7,245 nucleotides of DNA from an uncultured Rhodospirillales bacterium (GTDB taxonomy: Bacteria; Pseudomonadota; Alphaproteobacteria; ATCC43930; CGMCC-115725). Shown here piece by piece: positions 6,088 to 7,245 of the stretch (the stretch's first letter is position 1; every line of letters starts with the position of its first letter). Location of the stretch: the NCBI GenBank assembly GCA_903897565.1, contig CAIUCF010000330.1, positions 1-7,245 on the forward strand, in the 5' to 3' direction. A program made the translations under genes and the position numbers. The notes beneath the pieces are model-generated. The model was given only the letters and a program-made list of their open reading frames with translations. It had not been told where the DNA came from and did no database searches.

Positions 6088-7245
6088 TTACCTCGAACCT
6101 CCCGGAGCCGCCACCGGCTCGGGGACTTTGTCACGCATGGTTACGAACTCTTCCGCCGCCGAGGGGTGAATGCCCACGGTCTGGTCGAACTGCTTCTTGG
6201 TCGCCCCGCATTTCAGCGCGATCGCCAGGCCCTGCATGATCTCGGCGGCATCCGCGCCGACCATGTGACAACCCAGAACCTTGTCGCTGTCGCGGGAGAC
6301 GACGAGCTTCATCATCGTCTTCTCGCTGCGGCCGCTGAGCGTATGTTTCATCGGCCGGAACGTCGAGCGATAGATATCGACCCCCTGCCCCGACGCCCGC
6401 GCCTGCGCCTCGGTCAGGCCCACGGTCGCCACCGGCGGCTGGCTGAACACTGCGCTCGGCACGCCTTCGGGATCGAAGCGCATGGGGTTGTTGTTGTAGA
6501 GCGTCTCGGCCAGCGAGCGCGCCTCGGCGATCGCCACCGGCGTCAGGTTGATGCGGTTGGTGACGTCGCCCACGGCGAAGATGTTGTCGACCGAAGTGCG
6601 CGACCATTCATCGACCTTGATCGCCCCGTCGCGATCGAGCGCGACGCCGACCTCCTCGAGACCGATACCCTTGGTGCTGGGCGCGCGTCCGGTCGCGATC
6701 AGCACCTGGTCGGCGGTCAGGACCTCGCCGGTGTCGAGCGTCGCCCGCAAGCCGTCTGCGGTCTTGGCGATCGCGGTGACCTGGGCTTCGGTCTTGATCG
6801 TGATGCCCTTCTCGACGAGTTGGGCGCCGAGGAAGGAACGGATATCTTCGTCGAAGCCGCGCAGCAGCTTGTCGCGGCGGATGATGATCGTGACCTCGCT
6901 GCCGAGCGCGTTGAAGATGCCGGCGAACTCGACCGCGATGAAGCCGCCGCCGACGATGACGACGCGCTTGGGCAGTTCCTTCAGATCGAGCGCCTCGTTC
7001 GAGGTGATCGCGTGTTCAACGCCGGGATAGGCGGGCAGCACCGGATGGCCGCCGGTCGCGATCATGATGCGCTCGGCGGTAACCCGCTTGCCGTCGCCGA
7101 GTTCGACGGTATGGCGATCGACCAGCCGCGCCTTGGTCTCGTAAAGCGTGACGCCGGTGTTCGACAGCAGGTTGAGATAGATGCCGTTGAGACGGTCGAT
7201 CTCGCGATCCTTGTTGGCGATCAGGGTCGCCCAGTCGAAGCGCGA
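6088..7245 (-). CDS. gor: Glutathione-disulfide reductase, 5' partial
   Basis: The frame is open to the right edge, giving the last 385 residues of a protein normally about 450-465 long. The N-terminal FAD-binding glycine motif and the redox-active CxxxxC lie outside the window. Seen (visible numbering): FDWATLIANKDREIDRLN near the start, typical of the glutathione reductase branch; the second Rossmann motif VVIVGGGFIAVEF (95-107) followed by IIIRRDKLLRGFD, whose Arg pair (123-124) is the usual mark of NADPH preference; ATGRAP; the FAD-contacting NIFAVGDVTNRINLTPVA (221-238); and the dimerization domain ending in HPSAAEEFVTMR with the catalytic His360/Glu365 pair. It reduces glutathione disulfide with NADPH in the cytoplasm. 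Mercuric reductase, dihydrolipoamide dehydrogenase and trypanothione reductase are less likely, given the FDW stretch and the Arg pair. It is the first visible gene of the - strand operon; its start and promoter lie to the right of the window. Confidence 0.95.
   Translation of the reverse strand, partial: SRFDWATLIANKDREIDRLNGIYLNLLSNTGVTLYETKARLVDRHTVELGDGKRVTAERIMIATGGHPVLPAYPGVEHAITSNEALDLKELPKRVVIVGGGFIAVEFAGIFNALGSEVTIIIRRDKLLRGFDEDIRSFLGAQLVEKGITIKTEAQVTAIAKTADGLRATLDTGEVLTADQVLIATGRAPSTKGIGLEEVGVALDRDGAIKVDEWSRTSVDNIFAVGDVTNRINLTPVAIAEARSLAETLYNNNPMRFDPEGVPSAVFSQPPVATVGLTEAQARASGQGVDIYRSTFRPMKHTLSGRSEKTMMKLVVSRDSDKVLGCHMVGADAAEIMQGLAIALKCGATKKQFDQTVGIHPSAAEEFVTMRDKVPEPVAAPGGSR
6090..6094 (-). 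promoter_or_regulatory. Ribosome binding site of the DAHP synthase gene
   Basis: The - strand reads GAGGT ten bases before the ATG at 6079-6077. The site overlaps the first base of the reading-through gor stop codon (TAA at 6090-6088), so ribosomes ending gor translation lie on the site, which suggests translational coupling. The spacing is a little long and the motif only moderate. Confidence 0.5.

Overview
The window reads as chromosomal DNA of a high-GC alphaproteobacterium. The reasons are a HisKA_2-type (HHRVKNN) kinase, GC-rich third codon positions throughout, and a class II (plant-like) DAHP synthase next to a glutathione reductase gene. The order is probably Rhodospirillales, Hyphomicrobiales or Sphingomonadales; I cannot name a genus. 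I see no mobile element, CRISPR array, tRNA or rRNA. Coding density is very high, and the only gap above 100 bases is 2926-3139.

Left part (1-2925): two sensor kinases point at each other and their ends overlap by 14 bases. The first, on the + strand, is cut by the left edge of the window. Its frame stays open to the first bases, and the visible N-terminus is a three-helix membrane domain closely resembling the ethylene-binding domain of plant ETR1, with the copper-ligand Cys and His in place. A coiled coil, a PAS domain and a HisKA_2/HATPase kinase core follow. The second, on the - strand, is a cytoplasmic REC-PAS-HisKA-HATPase hybrid kinase. A strong ribosome binding site places its start at the ATG at 2925.

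Middle (2926-3139): a short, locally AT-richer intergenic region. It probably holds the promoter of the hybrid kinase and marks the end of the operon to its right.

Right part (3140-7245): four tightly packed - strand genes that read as one operon. In transcription order they are glutathione reductase (gor, 5' end outside the window), class II DAHP synthase, a nicotinate phosphoribosyltransferase-family enzyme, and a small Hpt (histidine phosphotransfer) protein. The gaps are 8 and 19 bases, then a 4-base ATGA overlap. The first three genes serve NADPH-dependent thiol redox, entry into aromatic biosynthesis and NAD salvage. The last is a signalling protein.

The main point of interest is the ethylene-receptor-like kinase lying close to a REC-bearing hybrid kinase and a stand-alone Hpt. 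Together these supply the domain types of a multistep phosphorelay resembling that of plant hybrid receptors. That the three work together is inference only.
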